Below are positions 35,870 through 44,551 of a stretch of DNA of 64,000 bases, one piece after another (within the stretch, counting starts at the first letter, position 1; every line of letters begins with the position of its first letter). Source of the DNA: Actibacterium pelagium (GTDB lineage Bacteria > Pseudomonadota > Alphaproteobacteria > Rhodobacterales > Rhodobacteraceae); NCBI RefSeq assembly GCF_002285415.1, contig NZ_NSBU01000005.1, positions 124,001-188,000 of the forward strand, in the 5' to 3' direction. Both the position numbers and the translations under genes were made by a program. Under the pieces are notes generated by a model. It saw nothing but the letters and a program-made list of their open reading frames with translations. It did no database searches and was not told where the DNA came from.

Positions 35870-37860
35870 CAGCTAACAAACCCAAACTGGACCACGACCA
35901 CGTACGCCAGCTGTTGCAGGATATGATCCGCATCCGGCGCTTCGAGGACAAATGCGCAGAGCTTTACACACAGGAAAAGATCCGCGGTTTCCTTCATCTG
36001 TATGACGGAGAAGAAGCGATCGCAGCGGGGATAATCCCGTTGCTGTCAGGGGCTGACCGCGTGGTCGCCACCTATCGCGAGCACGGCCACGCCCTGATGC
36101 GCGGCGTTTCGATGTCATCGGTCATGGCGGAAATGTACGGCAAGGCCGAAGGCTGTTCGGGCGGGCGCGGCGGGTCGATGCATCTGTTTGATGCCGCTAC
36201 GAATTTCTACGGTGGGAACGCGATTGTTGGCGGTGGGTTGCCGTTGGCTGCAGGTCTGGCCCTTGCGGACCGAATGCGCGGGGACAAATCGGTGACAACC
36301 TGTTTCTTTGGCGAAGGTGCGGTGGCCGAGGGCGAGTTTCACGAGTCCATGAACCTTGCGGCCTTGTGGGATTTGCCCGTGCTCTTTGTCTGCGAAAACA
36401 ACGGGTATGCGATGGGAACGGCCCTCAGCCGGTCAGAGTCCGAGGTCGACATCAGTCGGAAAGCCGCCGCTTACGGTGTCGAAGCGCGTGTGGTGGATGG
36501 CATGGACATTGTGGCTGTCGAGGCCGCCGCAATGAAAGCGATCACCGAAATTCGCGAAACTGGAAAGCCGGTATTCCTTGAATGCCGGACCTACCGGTTC
36601 CGTCCGCATTCGATGTTTGATGCCCAGCTTTATCGGGACAAACAAGAGGTCGAGGAATGGCGTCAGAAAGGACCCATTCTGCGGTTCCAATCCTGGTTGC
36701 TGGAAAATGGGCTGATCCGGGACGAAGATATCGCAGAGATCGAAACACAAGTTGCAGCCGAAATCGAAGAGGCTGTCGCCTTTGCCGAGGCCGGAACATG
36801 GGAACCCTTAGCCACGCTCACAAAAGATGTCATGGCGGCCGAGGTCCCGCCGGTTGAGGTGGCAGAAAGCTCAGGTGAACTGGTCGAGACGACCTACCGA
36901 GAAGCTGTGCGCGCGGCGATTTCAGATGCGATGACACGTGATCCGAACGTGTTCTTGATGGGCGAGGACGTGGGGGCCTATGGCGGGTGCTACGCGGTTT
37001 CCAAAGGGTTGATGGCAGAGTTCGGGCCGGATCGCATCCGGGATACACCCCTGTCGGAATCGGGTTTTACCGGGGCCGGGATTGGGGCCGCCTGCGCGGG
37101 GATGCGACCGATCGTTGAACTGATGACCGTGAACTTTAGCCTCTTGGCGTTGGATCAGATTATGAATACCGCAGCCACCCTGCGGCACATGTCCGGCGGG
37201 CAGTTCGGTGTTCCGGTTGTCATCCGGATGGCCACGGGGGCCGGCAAGCAACTGGCCGCCCAACACTCGCACAGCCTTGAAGGTTGGTACGCGCATATCC
37301 CGGGGCTTAAGGTTCTGGCGCCCGCAACGCTGGAAGACGCTCGCGGGATGCTGTGGACTGCGCTGCAAGACCCCGACCCTGTGCTGATTTTCGAAAACGT
37401 CATGCTGTACAACCAAGCCGGCAAGATCGATGCCAATGCCGGGCCTGTCGACATATCCAAAGCTGCGGTCCGCAGGCAGGGATTGGACCTGACGCTGATC
37501 ACCTATGGCGGCTCTTTGCACAAGACGCTTCAGGCCGCGGATGAGCTGGCAGATCTGGGCATAGATGCCGAGGTGATTGACCTTCGCTCGCTGCGCCCAT
37601 TGGACGATGAAACCATTATCGGGTCCGTTGCCCGAACCCGACGGGCGGTTATCGTGGATGAGGGATGGCGGTCTGGATCTTTGGCAGCCGAAATCTCGGC
37701 CAGGATCACCGAACAAGGGTTCTGGACACTGGATGCCCCAGTGGAAAGGGTCTGCGCAGCAGAAGTTCCGATCCCCTATCCGAAACATCTGGAAGAGGCG
37801 TCCATCCCGCAGGTGCCGTCAATCATTGCGGCGGCCAAAGCAGTGATGGGGCGGGCGTGA
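35866..37860 (+). CDS. 2-oxoacid dehydrogenase E1, alpha and beta subunits fused
   Basis: 664 residues joining what are normally two proteins. The alpha part (about 1-325) carries the thiamine-diphosphate motif [15 protein letters not shown] ending in ENNGYAMG (about 148-184), and [11 protein letters not shown]. The beta part (about 345-664) carries [66 protein letters not shown] and [13 protein letters not shown]. It resembles pyruvate or acetoin dehydrogenase E1. It would decarboxylate a 2-oxoacid and pass the acyl group to the E2 next door. Single-chain alpha-beta fusions are a minority form. No E3 gene is present, so E3 must come from elsewhere. Confidence 0.88.
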   Translation: MTANKPKLDHDHVRQLLQDMIRIRRFEDKCAELYTQEKIRGFLHLYDGEEAIAAGIIPLLSGADRVVATYREHGHALMRGVSMSSVMAEMYGKAEGCSGGRGGSMHLFDAATNFYGGNAIVGGGLPLAAGLALADRMRGDKSVTTCFFGEGAVAEGEFHESMNLAALWDLPVLFVCENNGYAMGTALSRSESEVDISRKAAAYGVEARVVDGMDIVAVEAAAMKAITEIRETGKPVFLECRTYRFRPHSMFDAQLYRDKQEVEEWRQKGPILRFQSWLLENGLIRDEDIAEIETQVAAEIEEAVAFAEAGTWEPLATLTKDVMAAEVPPVEVAESSGELVETTYREAVRAAISDAMTRDPNVFLMGEDVGAYGGCYAVSKGLMAEFGPDRIRDTPLSESGFTGAGIGAACAGMRPIVELMTVNFSLLALDQIMNTAATLRHMSGGQFGVPVVIRMATGAGKQLAAQHSHSLEGWYAHIPGLKVLAPATLEDARGMLWTALQDPDPVLIFENVMLYNQAGKIDANAGPVDISKAAVRRQGLDLTLITYGGSLHKTLQAADELADLGIDAEVIDLRSLRPLDDETIIGSVARTRRAVIVDEGWRSGSLAAEISARITEQGFWTLDAPVERVCAAEVPIPYPKHLEEASIPQVPSIIAAAKAVMGRA

Positions 37861-37861
37861 C

Positions 37862-39025
37862 ATGAGTGTTTTCAGGATGCCATCCTTGGGGGCCGACATG
37901 GAGGCGGGCACATTGGTCGAGTGGCTGGTGAAACCCGGAGACGAGGTCAGCCGTGGCGACATCGTTGCCGTTGTCGAGACGCAGAAAGGCGCGATAGAGA
38001 TCGAATGTTTCGAGGCGGGAAAGGTGTCTGAGCTGATGGCGCAAGTCGGTCAGACAGTTCCTGTTGGCGAGCCCCTTGCCCAAATTGGCGACGCGGAAGA
38101 GCCGTCGTTGACCACACCGGAACCATCGCCTGAGCCCGCCGCGCGCCCTGAAAAGGTTGCCGCCAAGACCCCCCCGAAACCCGCTGTGGCAGCGCCCGCG
38201 ATGTCTGGTCTTCGTGCAAGCCCCGCGGCGCGACGCGCTGCACAAGACGCAGGCCTCGACCTGTCAGGTGTCACGGGCAGCGGTCCGGATGGGGCGATCG
38301 TTCTGGACGATGTGCTGGCCGCAGCAAAGGCGCCGGCCAGCAGCCCGAAACCTGGCGGGGCCATGTCGGAGATGCGAAAAGCTGTTGCTGCCGCCATGAG
38401 CCGTTCCAAAAGAGAAATCCCCCATTTTTCTGTCACGCATACCATCGACACCCAAGGTGTCTCTGAATGGCTGGCGACCCAGAACGAGGGCCGATCGCCT
38501 GCGGATCGGGTCTTGCTGGGCGCGGTTTTCGTGAAAGCAGCGGCGATCGCAGCGCGGTCCGTGAAGGCGCTGAACGGGCACTATGAAGATGACGCTTTTC
38601 TTCCGTCTGATGAGGTGAATACCGGGGTCGCCATTGCCTTGCGCGGCGGCGGGCTGGTCGCGCCCGCGCTGCTTCAAACCGACCAGATGACACTGGCCGA
38701 GGTCATGCAAGGCATGCGGGATCTTGTCTCTCGGGCCAGGGCTGGCCGACTGAAAGGGTCCGAGATGACCCGTGGAACGCTGACAATCTCCAGCCTAGGC
38801 GAAAGCGGGGCTGAGAAGATGACAGGCGTGATCTTCCCACCACAGGTAGCTTTGCTGACAGTGGGTGCGCCCCAAATCCGACCGTGGGTTGTCGACCAAA
38901 AGGTCGTTCCCCGAGAGGTCACGCGTTTCGTCCTATCTGCCGATCATCGGGTCTGCGATGGGCGGCAAGCCTCCAAATTTCTAACCATACTGGCCGACAA
39001 GCTTTCCAAGCCGGAGGAACTATGA
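37862..39025 (+). CDS. dihydrolipoamide acyltransferase E2
   Basis: 387 residues in the standard E2 order. A single lipoyl domain (about 1-77) has lipoyl-lysine K42 in VETQKGAIEIE (QKG instead of the common DKA). A proline/alanine linker and a peripheral-subunit-binding domain follow (about 118-155; LRASPAARRAAQDAGLDLSGVTGSGPDG). The catalytic domain ends with DHRVCDGRQAS (H362, D366). It moves the acyl group from E1 to CoA. It begins 1 bp after the E1 stop, and its own stop overlaps the ATG of the acyl carrier gene. The catalytic domain is short, as in small acetoin-type E2s. Confidence 0.88.
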   Translation: MSVFRMPSLGADMEAGTLVEWLVKPGDEVSRGDIVAVVETQKGAIEIECFEAGKVSELMAQVGQTVPVGEPLAQIGDAEEPSLTTPEPSPEPAARPEKVAAKTPPKPAVAAPAMSGLRASPAARRAAQDAGLDLSGVTGSGPDGAIVLDDVLAAAKAPASSPKPGGAMSEMRKAVAAAMSRSKREIPHFSVTHTIDTQGVSEWLATQNEGRSPADRVLLGAVFVKAAAIAARSVKALNGHYEDDAFLPSDEVNTGVAIALRGGGLVAPALLQTDQMTLAEVMQGMRDLVSRARAGRLKGSEMTRGTLTISSLGESGAEKMTGVIFPPQVALLTVGAPQIRPWVVDQKVVPREVTRFVLSADHRVCDGRQASKFLTILADKLSKPEEL

Positions 39026-39267
39026 CCGACAAAGAGATCAGAGAAATATTCTTGAAAGAGCTCAACAAAATCGCACCTGATATCGGGCCCGACGATGTGT
39101 CTGATGATGATCACATTCAAGACGATCTGGAGCTGGATTCGATGGATGTCTTGAACCTTGTCACAGCTCTGGATGAGGCTTTGGGCGTTTCGATACCCGA
39201 GGTCGACTATCCCCAAATCGAAACCTTGGCCAAAGCGGTTCAATATTTATCGTCTAAACTTCAGTAG
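39022..39267 (+). CDS. free-standing acyl carrier protein
   Basis: 81 residues, acidic. The phosphopantetheine attachment serine is S40 in DDLELDSMDVLNLV, with helix-two/three residues GVSIPEVDYPQIETL. It differs from housekeeping AcpP by its position, the end of a ligase-E1-E2 operon rather than a fab cluster. It starts inside the E2 stop (ATGA), with CCGGAGG upstream, so it is co-translated. It probably carries an acyl group made or transferred by the operon. The partner enzyme that loads it is not evident. Confidence 0.88.
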   Translation: MTDKEIREIFLKELNKIAPDIGPDDVSDDDHIQDDLELDSMDVLNLVTALDEALGVSIPEVDYPQIETLAKAVQYLSSKLQ

Positions 39268-39626
39268 CTTACGTCAAAGCTGCTTGGGTGCAGCGAAGGC
39301 AATCATCTGAAATTCCAGCGTCGGCCCTGCGGTCCCAGCGCTGTTGCCTCGACGCATTCTGAACCCCAGATCGAAAAAGGGGGCTTGAGGCTTGTCGATC
39401 CGCACTTCTGACAGTTCCTGCCCCTAGTTTTTGACCTCTGGAAAGTCGATTTTGAGCCATAGCTTTTCTGAAGTTCAATTGATTTCGATCAAAGAGCGCC
39501 CCCCAAATTCCTTCTTAGTCTAAGAAACCGCGTTCAGTCGGAAACGCTCGGCAGAGCAATTTCTAGGTTAACCAGTCGACTCCCTACCAGTTACGCGGCC
39601 CGGATTTGATCCAAAGGGGGGTGGAA
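39268..39626. other. 359-bp regulatory gap between the two linked operons
   Basis: No gene or obvious intrinsic terminator was found. The region contains the perfect FNR box at 39479-39492, and a small palindrome CTTAGTCTAAG at 39514-39524 near where a class II start would fall. Confidence 0.7.
39479..39492 (+). promoter_or_regulatory. perfect FNR/FnrL box before the activase operon
   Basis: TTGATTTCGATCAA matches the FNR consensus TTGAT-N4-ATCAA exactly in all ten defined positions. It lies about 134 bp upstream of the first gene of the activase-like operon, in a gap with no other start. A class II start would fall near 39527, leaving a leader of about 100 bases. This is the strongest of the FNR-type sites in the window. 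Confidence 0.7.
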
Positions 39627-41138
39627 ATGAATAAAGTATTACAAGATAGTTATCAGACCTATCGTCCAAGACCTTTCAAAAAGGACGAGCGGGAGAACGT
39701 TACCTTACTCTTCGGTGGCCTGACCTGGCGAGCCGAACGGGCGCTGGTCGGATTGTTCGAAGGCGCTGGTTACAAGGCGGAAAGCCTGCCGCCAGCGACG
39801 CGGTCGGACCTGTTGTTTGGACGGTCCTTGGTCGACGTGGGGCAATGCTGCCCAACAGCCTTTACGACCGGAAACCTTGCGCGAACCCTGAAAGACAAAG
39901 CAGACAAGATCGGCCCCGATCGCGTGGCCGATGAGTATGTGTTTGTAACGGCCGGGGCCTGTGGTGCCTGCCGGTTCGGGCAATACCACTACAGCTATGA
40001 ACTGGCGCTGCGGAATATTGGCATGGAGGCGTTTCGGCTGTTTTTGGTCGAACAGCACGAGATCGACCAATCCAAGGACGATGACGAGGGGTTCCAGACC
40101 GATACGCACCTTCTTCTTGGTGCGATCCTTTCGGTCATGATGACGGACGTGATCCAAGACCTCGAGTATCAGATCAGACCCTACGAAGTCGAATTCGGCG
40201 CGACCGACGCGGCAATCAAGAAAGCCGTCGAGGATATCTATGACGCCGTCAGAAACCGTCCGCAAAACAAGGGCAAGCTGGGAACGATCCTGTGGCACCT
40301 GACAACTGATCACTACGCAAAAGCGCTGCGCAAGGCGAAGTCGCATTTCGAAGGGATCAAACTGGACCGACTTCGCATTAAACCAAAAGTGAAGATCACT
40401 GGCGAGTTCTATGTTTCGACCGTCGAAGGGGATGCCAACCATAGTATCCACGCTTGGCTAGAGCAGGAAGGCGCCGAGGTCTTACCAGCGCCTGTGGCGG
40501 TTTGGTTCGACTATCTGATGCGCTTTGCGCGTCGCAAGCAGCAGGATCGTATTGGCATTCACAAAGGCGCCCGGAAGAAACAATTGATGATCGAGCTTGC
40601 TCGGCGTTTGTATCGGGGCCGCTATCATAGCCTTTGCAAAGCCCTGGGGGATATCCCGCGTCACCTGCCGGATCAGAATGAATTGGCACGGCTTGCTCAA
40701 CCCTTCTACGACAACCGCCTGAACGGTGGTGAGGGGGACTTGTTGGTGGGCAAGGCGCTATATGCGCATTTGCACAAGGTCGCCCATATGGTCTGCGAAC
40801 TGTCCCCCTACGGATGTTTGCCGAACACCATGTCGATCGGCGCAATGGCCGCAGCACAGGGTAAGTATCCAGACCTTCTTTATGCGCCGCTTGAGATCAA
40901 GGGGGATAGCGAGGTGCACGTCATCTCGCGCTGCCAGATGGTGCTGACGGAAGCCAAGGCGCGCGCCCGGTCCGAATTTGACGCGGCGCTGAAGGCGGCT
41001 GGTTTGACACTGGAAGAAGCGCGCGCCCGGTATGAGGCCCACCCGGAGATGCACGACCCGTTTTGGCAAGTGCCCAAGCGCGGCGCAGTTGGAACCGCCG
41101 CCAATGTGGTTCTGGAACTTGGGGGGGCGTCACTGTGA
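39627..41138 (+). CDS. HgdB-like protein of the 2-hydroxyacyl-CoA dehydratase / activase superfamily
   Basis: About 503 residues from ATG 39627, with an AAGGGGGG-type ribosome site; an in-frame TTG at 39606 is poorer. Cysteines are clustered as expected for Fe-S binding: C74-C75 (VGQCCPTAFTTGN), C112 and C115 (TAGACGACRFGQYHYSYELAL). Later ones sit in CELSPYGCLPNTMS and SRCQM. It resembles the C-terminal portion of the giant DUF2229/HgdB activase-related proteins, here as a separate gene. It may hold the iron-sulfur site reduced by the ATPase encoded next. The function is unknown; the assignment rests on motif resemblance and neighbours. The stop overlaps the next start. Confidence 0.72.
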   Translation: MNKVLQDSYQTYRPRPFKKDERENVTLLFGGLTWRAERALVGLFEGAGYKAESLPPATRSDLLFGRSLVDVGQCCPTAFTTGNLARTLKDKADKIGPDRVADEYVFVTAGACGACRFGQYHYSYELALRNIGMEAFRLFLVEQHEIDQSKDDDEGFQTDTHLLLGAILSVMMTDVIQDLEYQIRPYEVEFGATDAAIKKAVEDIYDAVRNRPQNKGKLGTILWHLTTDHYAKALRKAKSHFEGIKLDRLRIKPKVKITGEFYVSTVEGDANHSIHAWLEQEGAEVLPAPVAVWFDYLMRFARRKQQDRIGIHKGARKKQLMIELARRLYRGRYHSLCKALGDIPRHLPDQNELARLAQPFYDNRLNGGEGDLLVGKALYAHLHKVAHMVCELSPYGCLPNTMSIGAMAAAQGKYPDLLYAPLEIKGDSEVHVISRCQMVLTEAKARARSEFDAALKAAGLTLEEARARYEAHPEMHDPFWQVPKRGAVGTAANVVLELGGASL

Positions 41139-43276
41139 AAATCGCGGGGATCGACATCGGGTCTACGACCGTCAAAGGCATTGTTTTTGAAAACGGAAAG
41201 GTCCTTTGGGAAAGCTATTGGCGGCACAACACCCGTCAGGCTGAAAAGACGCTTGAACTGCTGGAACAGATGGAGTCAGAGGCCGCGTTTCAGCCACAAC
41301 AGGATCAGATCGTTTTCACCGGCTCCGGTGCCGAACTGATCGCCCCACTTGCGGGCGGCAAAGTCGTTCAAGAAGTGGTCGCCGTTGCTGCGGCCGTGGA
41401 CGCGTTGCACCCAAACGTCCGTTTCGTATCGGAGATCGGCGGCGAGGACATGAAGACCTTGTTTTTCACCGAAAGCGAGGCTGGAAAATCCAAGCAGGTC
41501 TATATGCAATCGGCCTGCAGCGGGGGGACCGGAACCTTCATCGAGAAATCGGCCCGAAAGCTGAAAGTCTCGTCGGAAAGGCTGTGCGCGCTTCCCTACA
41601 TGGGCAAAACGCTTCATCGGATCAGTGCCAAGTGCGGAATATTTGCCGAGACGGACGCCAACAGTCTGGTCAAAGCTGGGGTGCCCGAGGATGAGATCAT
41701 CGCCAGCCTTTTCGAGGCCGTGGTCCATCAAAATCTTGCCACGCTGACGAAGGGCAACACACCCATCCCCGAAGTACTGTTACTTGGCGGACCCAATATG
41801 TTCTTCAAAGGGCTTCAAGAAGCCTGGGTGGCGCATCTGACAAAACTCTGGGCCGAACGCGGTGTGGAATTGCCGGCAGACAAAGCCCCGGAGGACTTGA
41901 TCACCGTACCAAAGGACGCGCTTTACTATGCGTGCCGGGGTTGCGTAGAGGTCGCGCTTGCCGACCCCGAAACCGCCCAAAACTACACCGGTACGGAAAA
42001 GCTGCGCTGGTGGATCGAAGAAGGTCAGCACGAGGCCAAAAGCAAAGAAGGCGCGACGGCGCTGGCCGGGGGCGCACCCGAGCTGAAATCCTTCAAAGAA
42101 CGCTATGGGAAACCCTCGCCGGGTGTTGTTGCCTCGGTTCCAACGAATGGGCCGGTATTCGTCGGTTGTGACTTTGGATCAACCACCGTCAAAGCGGTCG
42201 CCTTGGATGGTGATGCGAATGTAGTGGCCTCGTGCTACCGACCGTCGGACGGAAACCCAATTGAAGACGCGCGGGCGATTTTCGGGGCGCTGCATCAGGC
42301 CGGTGTCAGCAATGTTGGCGGTCTTGGGGTGACGGGCTACGGCAAGGATCTTCTCAAGGACATTATCGGCGCGGATGTCCCGGTGGTCGAAACCGTCGCC
42401 CATGCAACGGCGGCCCTGCATTTTGTCCCCGATGCGGATGCGATTTGCGATGTCGGCGGCTGCGACGTGAAGATTATGTTGTTGCGGCAGAACACCGTGT
42501 CGGACTTTCGCCTGAACTCTCAGTGTTCGTCGGGCAACGGGGCCTTCTTGCAAGGGGTGGCAGAGCGCTATGATATCCCGCTAAACGACTATGCCGAAAC
42601 GGCCTTCTCGGCCAAACAGATGCCAGCCCTGATGATGGGGTGCGGCGTTTTTCTTCAGTCAGACATTGTAAACCAACAGCGCAAAGGTTGGTCCGCCGAA
42701 GAAATCATGGCCAGCCTTGCCTCGGTGTTGCCACTGAATGTCTGGGTTTATGCCGGGCAATTTCAGAACTTGAAGGCCGCCGGGAAGAAGTTCGTTCTGC
42801 AAGGCGGCACGCATCGAAATCTTGCCGTTGTGAAGGCGCAGGTCGATTTCATCGAAAGCCGCGTACCCGGGGCCAAAGTTATCGTGCACCCGTATTCCGG
42901 AGAGGCCGGTGCGATCGGCGCGGCTTTGCTGGCCAAGGAACACGGAGAGGCCGGACTGCCCACGCAATTCCGGGGGTGGGACACGATCGAAGGGCTGACC
43001 TATGTCAGCACGACCAACGACAAGACCACCTGTCGCTGGTGCACGATGAACTGCAAGCGCGCTTTCATCGACGTGGAGCTTCCAGATGCCCTCGGTCGTT
43101 CTGACAGCGCTGTTCCTCTTGCCCCGGGTTGGGCACGGGTCATCACCGGCAACTCTTGTCCAAAGGGACTTGTCGAAGACAAGGCTGCGCTGCGCAGCAA
43201 GTTAACTCAGATGGAGGACGCCAAGCATGACGCTCCTGACATTTCCGAAACTGTTCGCGAAACCGCGTTCCGCTGA
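41135..43276 (+). CDS. tandem BadF/BcrA/HgdC-type ATPase (acyl-CoA dehydratase activase-like)
   Basis: 713 residues from GTG 41135, with two ASKHA ATPase modules. Module one has DIGSTT (7-12), then C128 (SACSGGTGTF) and C167 (AKCGIFAETD). Module two has DFGSTT (346-351), C464 (SQCSSGNGAF) and C503 (MGCGVFLQSD). In HgdC the equivalent two cysteines bridge one [4Fe-4S] cluster across a homodimer; here both modules keep them, so a single chain may form the dimer-like unit. A further cysteine group lies at C633, C636, C640 and C675. Such activases use ATP to push low-potential electrons to a partner. GTG overlaps the previous stop by 4 bp. Confidence 0.82.
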   Translation: MKIAGIDIGSTTVKGIVFENGKVLWESYWRHNTRQAEKTLELLEQMESEAAFQPQQDQIVFTGSGAELIAPLAGGKVVQEVVAVAAAVDALHPNVRFVSEIGGEDMKTLFFTESEAGKSKQVYMQSACSGGTGTFIEKSARKLKVSSERLCALPYMGKTLHRISAKCGIFAETDANSLVKAGVPEDEIIASLFEAVVHQNLATLTKGNTPIPEVLLLGGPNMFFKGLQEAWVAHLTKLWAERGVELPADKAPEDLITVPKDALYYACRGCVEVALADPETAQNYTGTEKLRWWIEEGQHEAKSKEGATALAGGAPELKSFKERYGKPSPGVVASVPTNGPVFVGCDFGSTTVKAVALDGDANVVASCYRPSDGNPIEDARAIFGALHQAGVSNVGGLGVTGYGKDLLKDIIGADVPVVETVAHATAALHFVPDADAICDVGGCDVKIMLLRQNTVSDFRLNSQCSSGNGAFLQGVAERYDIPLNDYAETAFSAKQMPALMMGCGVFLQSDIVNQQRKGWSAEEIMASLASVLPLNVWVYAGQFQNLKAAGKKFVLQGGTHRNLAVVKAQVDFIESRVPGAKVIVHPYSGEAGAIGAALLAKEHGEAGLPTQFRGWDTIEGLTYVSTTNDKTTCRWCTMNCKRAFIDVELPDALGRSDSAVPLAPGWARVITGNSCPKGLVEDKAALRSKLTQMEDAKHDAPDISETVRETAFR

Positions 43277-44438
43277 AGTCGTCCGACCCGAGAGAAAGCT
43301 CCGGATCGGGATTCCACGTGTTCTGAACATGTGGTCGACGCATCGCTTCTGGACCACGTTCTTCGTAGAGCTTGGGGTCAACCGTCGCAGTGTTGTCTAT
43401 TCCTCGGAAACATCCGAGGCGCGTCAGCGTGAATTCGGGCAGGGACGTGCCGCTGTGGATTGCTGTTACCCGGTGAAATGCATGACCGGACACTACGGGG
43501 AATTGCTGCACGGGCTTAAGAAGCCGATCAACGTCCTGTTCAGCCCCAAGATCACGACGCTGCCTTCGATCCTGCAGGGAGAAGTCAGAAATACGATGTC
43601 CTGCCCAAGGGTCCTTGCCGGAGCCGAAAGCACTAAAGCCGGGTTCCTGAGAGAGGGGAATGCCTTTGCAGATGCGGGCGTCATCTATGTCGATCCGGTT
43701 GTGCATCTGGATGAACCAAAGCTGGCGGCGCGGGAATTGTTCGAGGCGCTTGATCCCGTTCTCGAAGATTTGACCCCCGAAGAAGTCGAGGCAGCGATCG
43801 AAGCGGGTTTCGCCGCCTTGGAAGAGTTCGACACTTCTTTGCGCAAACAAAGTCTGAATGTCCTGCGAAACTGTGCTGCGGATAGCCGTCCGGCGGTTCT
43901 GGCGCTGGGCCGTCCCTATCACATGGACCCCGGAATTGGGCATGGTATCGCGACGGAGTTGCAAGAGGCAGGCTATCCGGTTCTTTGGGGACAATATCTA
44001 CCCCTTGAGGAAGACCTTCTTGATTGGCTGTATCGTGACCTCTTGTCCGCTGGCAGAATTCGAACCCCCTTTGATATTTCGGATATCTGGCCAAGCTCGC
44101 ACAGTTCGAACACCAATGAATTGCTCTGGGCTGCGCGCTATGCGTCCTTGATGCCCTGGATCGCCTGCGTCATCCGCTTTTCAAGCTATGAATGCGGGAT
44201 GGATCAACCGACCTATACCCCGGTTCAAGAAACTGTCGAGGCGCTGGGCACGCTCTTCTTCGCCTTTCAGGATCTTGATGCAACAAACCCTGCGGGTTCT
44301 GTTCGTATCCGGGTCGAGACGATTGACTACTATCTCAAGCGCCGCGCGCAGAAGATCATCGAACAGAAACTTGCGGCACTTGATACACCGCCAGAGAGCT
44401 TCTCTAATCTGGGCAGCATAAAAGACGCCGCTCAGTGA
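43227..44438 (+). CDS. DUF2229-like activase-associated protein
   Basis: 403 residues. The opening LRIGIPRVLNMWSTHRFW and the cysteine motif VDCCYPVKCMTGHYGELL (C79, C80, C85) are typical of DUF2229 in large CoA-enzyme activase proteins. C126 (TMSCPR) and ECGMD add possible ligands. ALGRPYHMDPGIGHGIATELQEAGYPVL resembles an HgdB-type segment. In many anaerobes this module is fused to the tandem ATPase in one protein of about 1400 residues. Here it overlaps the ATPase gene by 50 bp in another frame, with ATGGAGG as ribosome site. The role is unknown. It probably forms a complex with the two upstream products. Confidence 0.75.
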   Translation: MTLLTFPKLFAKPRSAEVVRPERKLRIGIPRVLNMWSTHRFWTTFFVELGVNRRSVVYSSETSEARQREFGQGRAAVDCCYPVKCMTGHYGELLHGLKKPINVLFSPKITTLPSILQGEVRNTMSCPRVLAGAESTKAGFLREGNAFADAGVIYVDPVVHLDEPKLAARELFEALDPVLEDLTPEEVEAAIEAGFAALEEFDTSLRKQSLNVLRNCAADSRPAVLALGRPYHMDPGIGHGIATELQEAGYPVLWGQYLPLEEDLLDWLYRDLLSAGRIRTPFDISDIWPSSHSSNTNELLWAARYASLMPWIACVIRFSSYECGMDQPTYTPVQETVEALGTLFFAFQDLDATNPAGSVRIRVETIDYYLKRRAQKIIEQKLAALDTPPESFSNLGSIKDAAQ

Positions 44439-44551
44439 CAGCCGTTCTGGCGTGCGCATTTCTTAGGGTGTGTCGCCGGTTTTGGTGATGAGTATTCATT
44501 TTTTGTTCTTTTGATCTGGGACGGGGCGCAGGCCTGCCCTATCTTTGATCT

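Noticed and set aside
44500-44525. LexA box before imuA
   Set aside because: GTTC is present once, but the second half-site after seven bases reads CTGG, so only a half-site remains.
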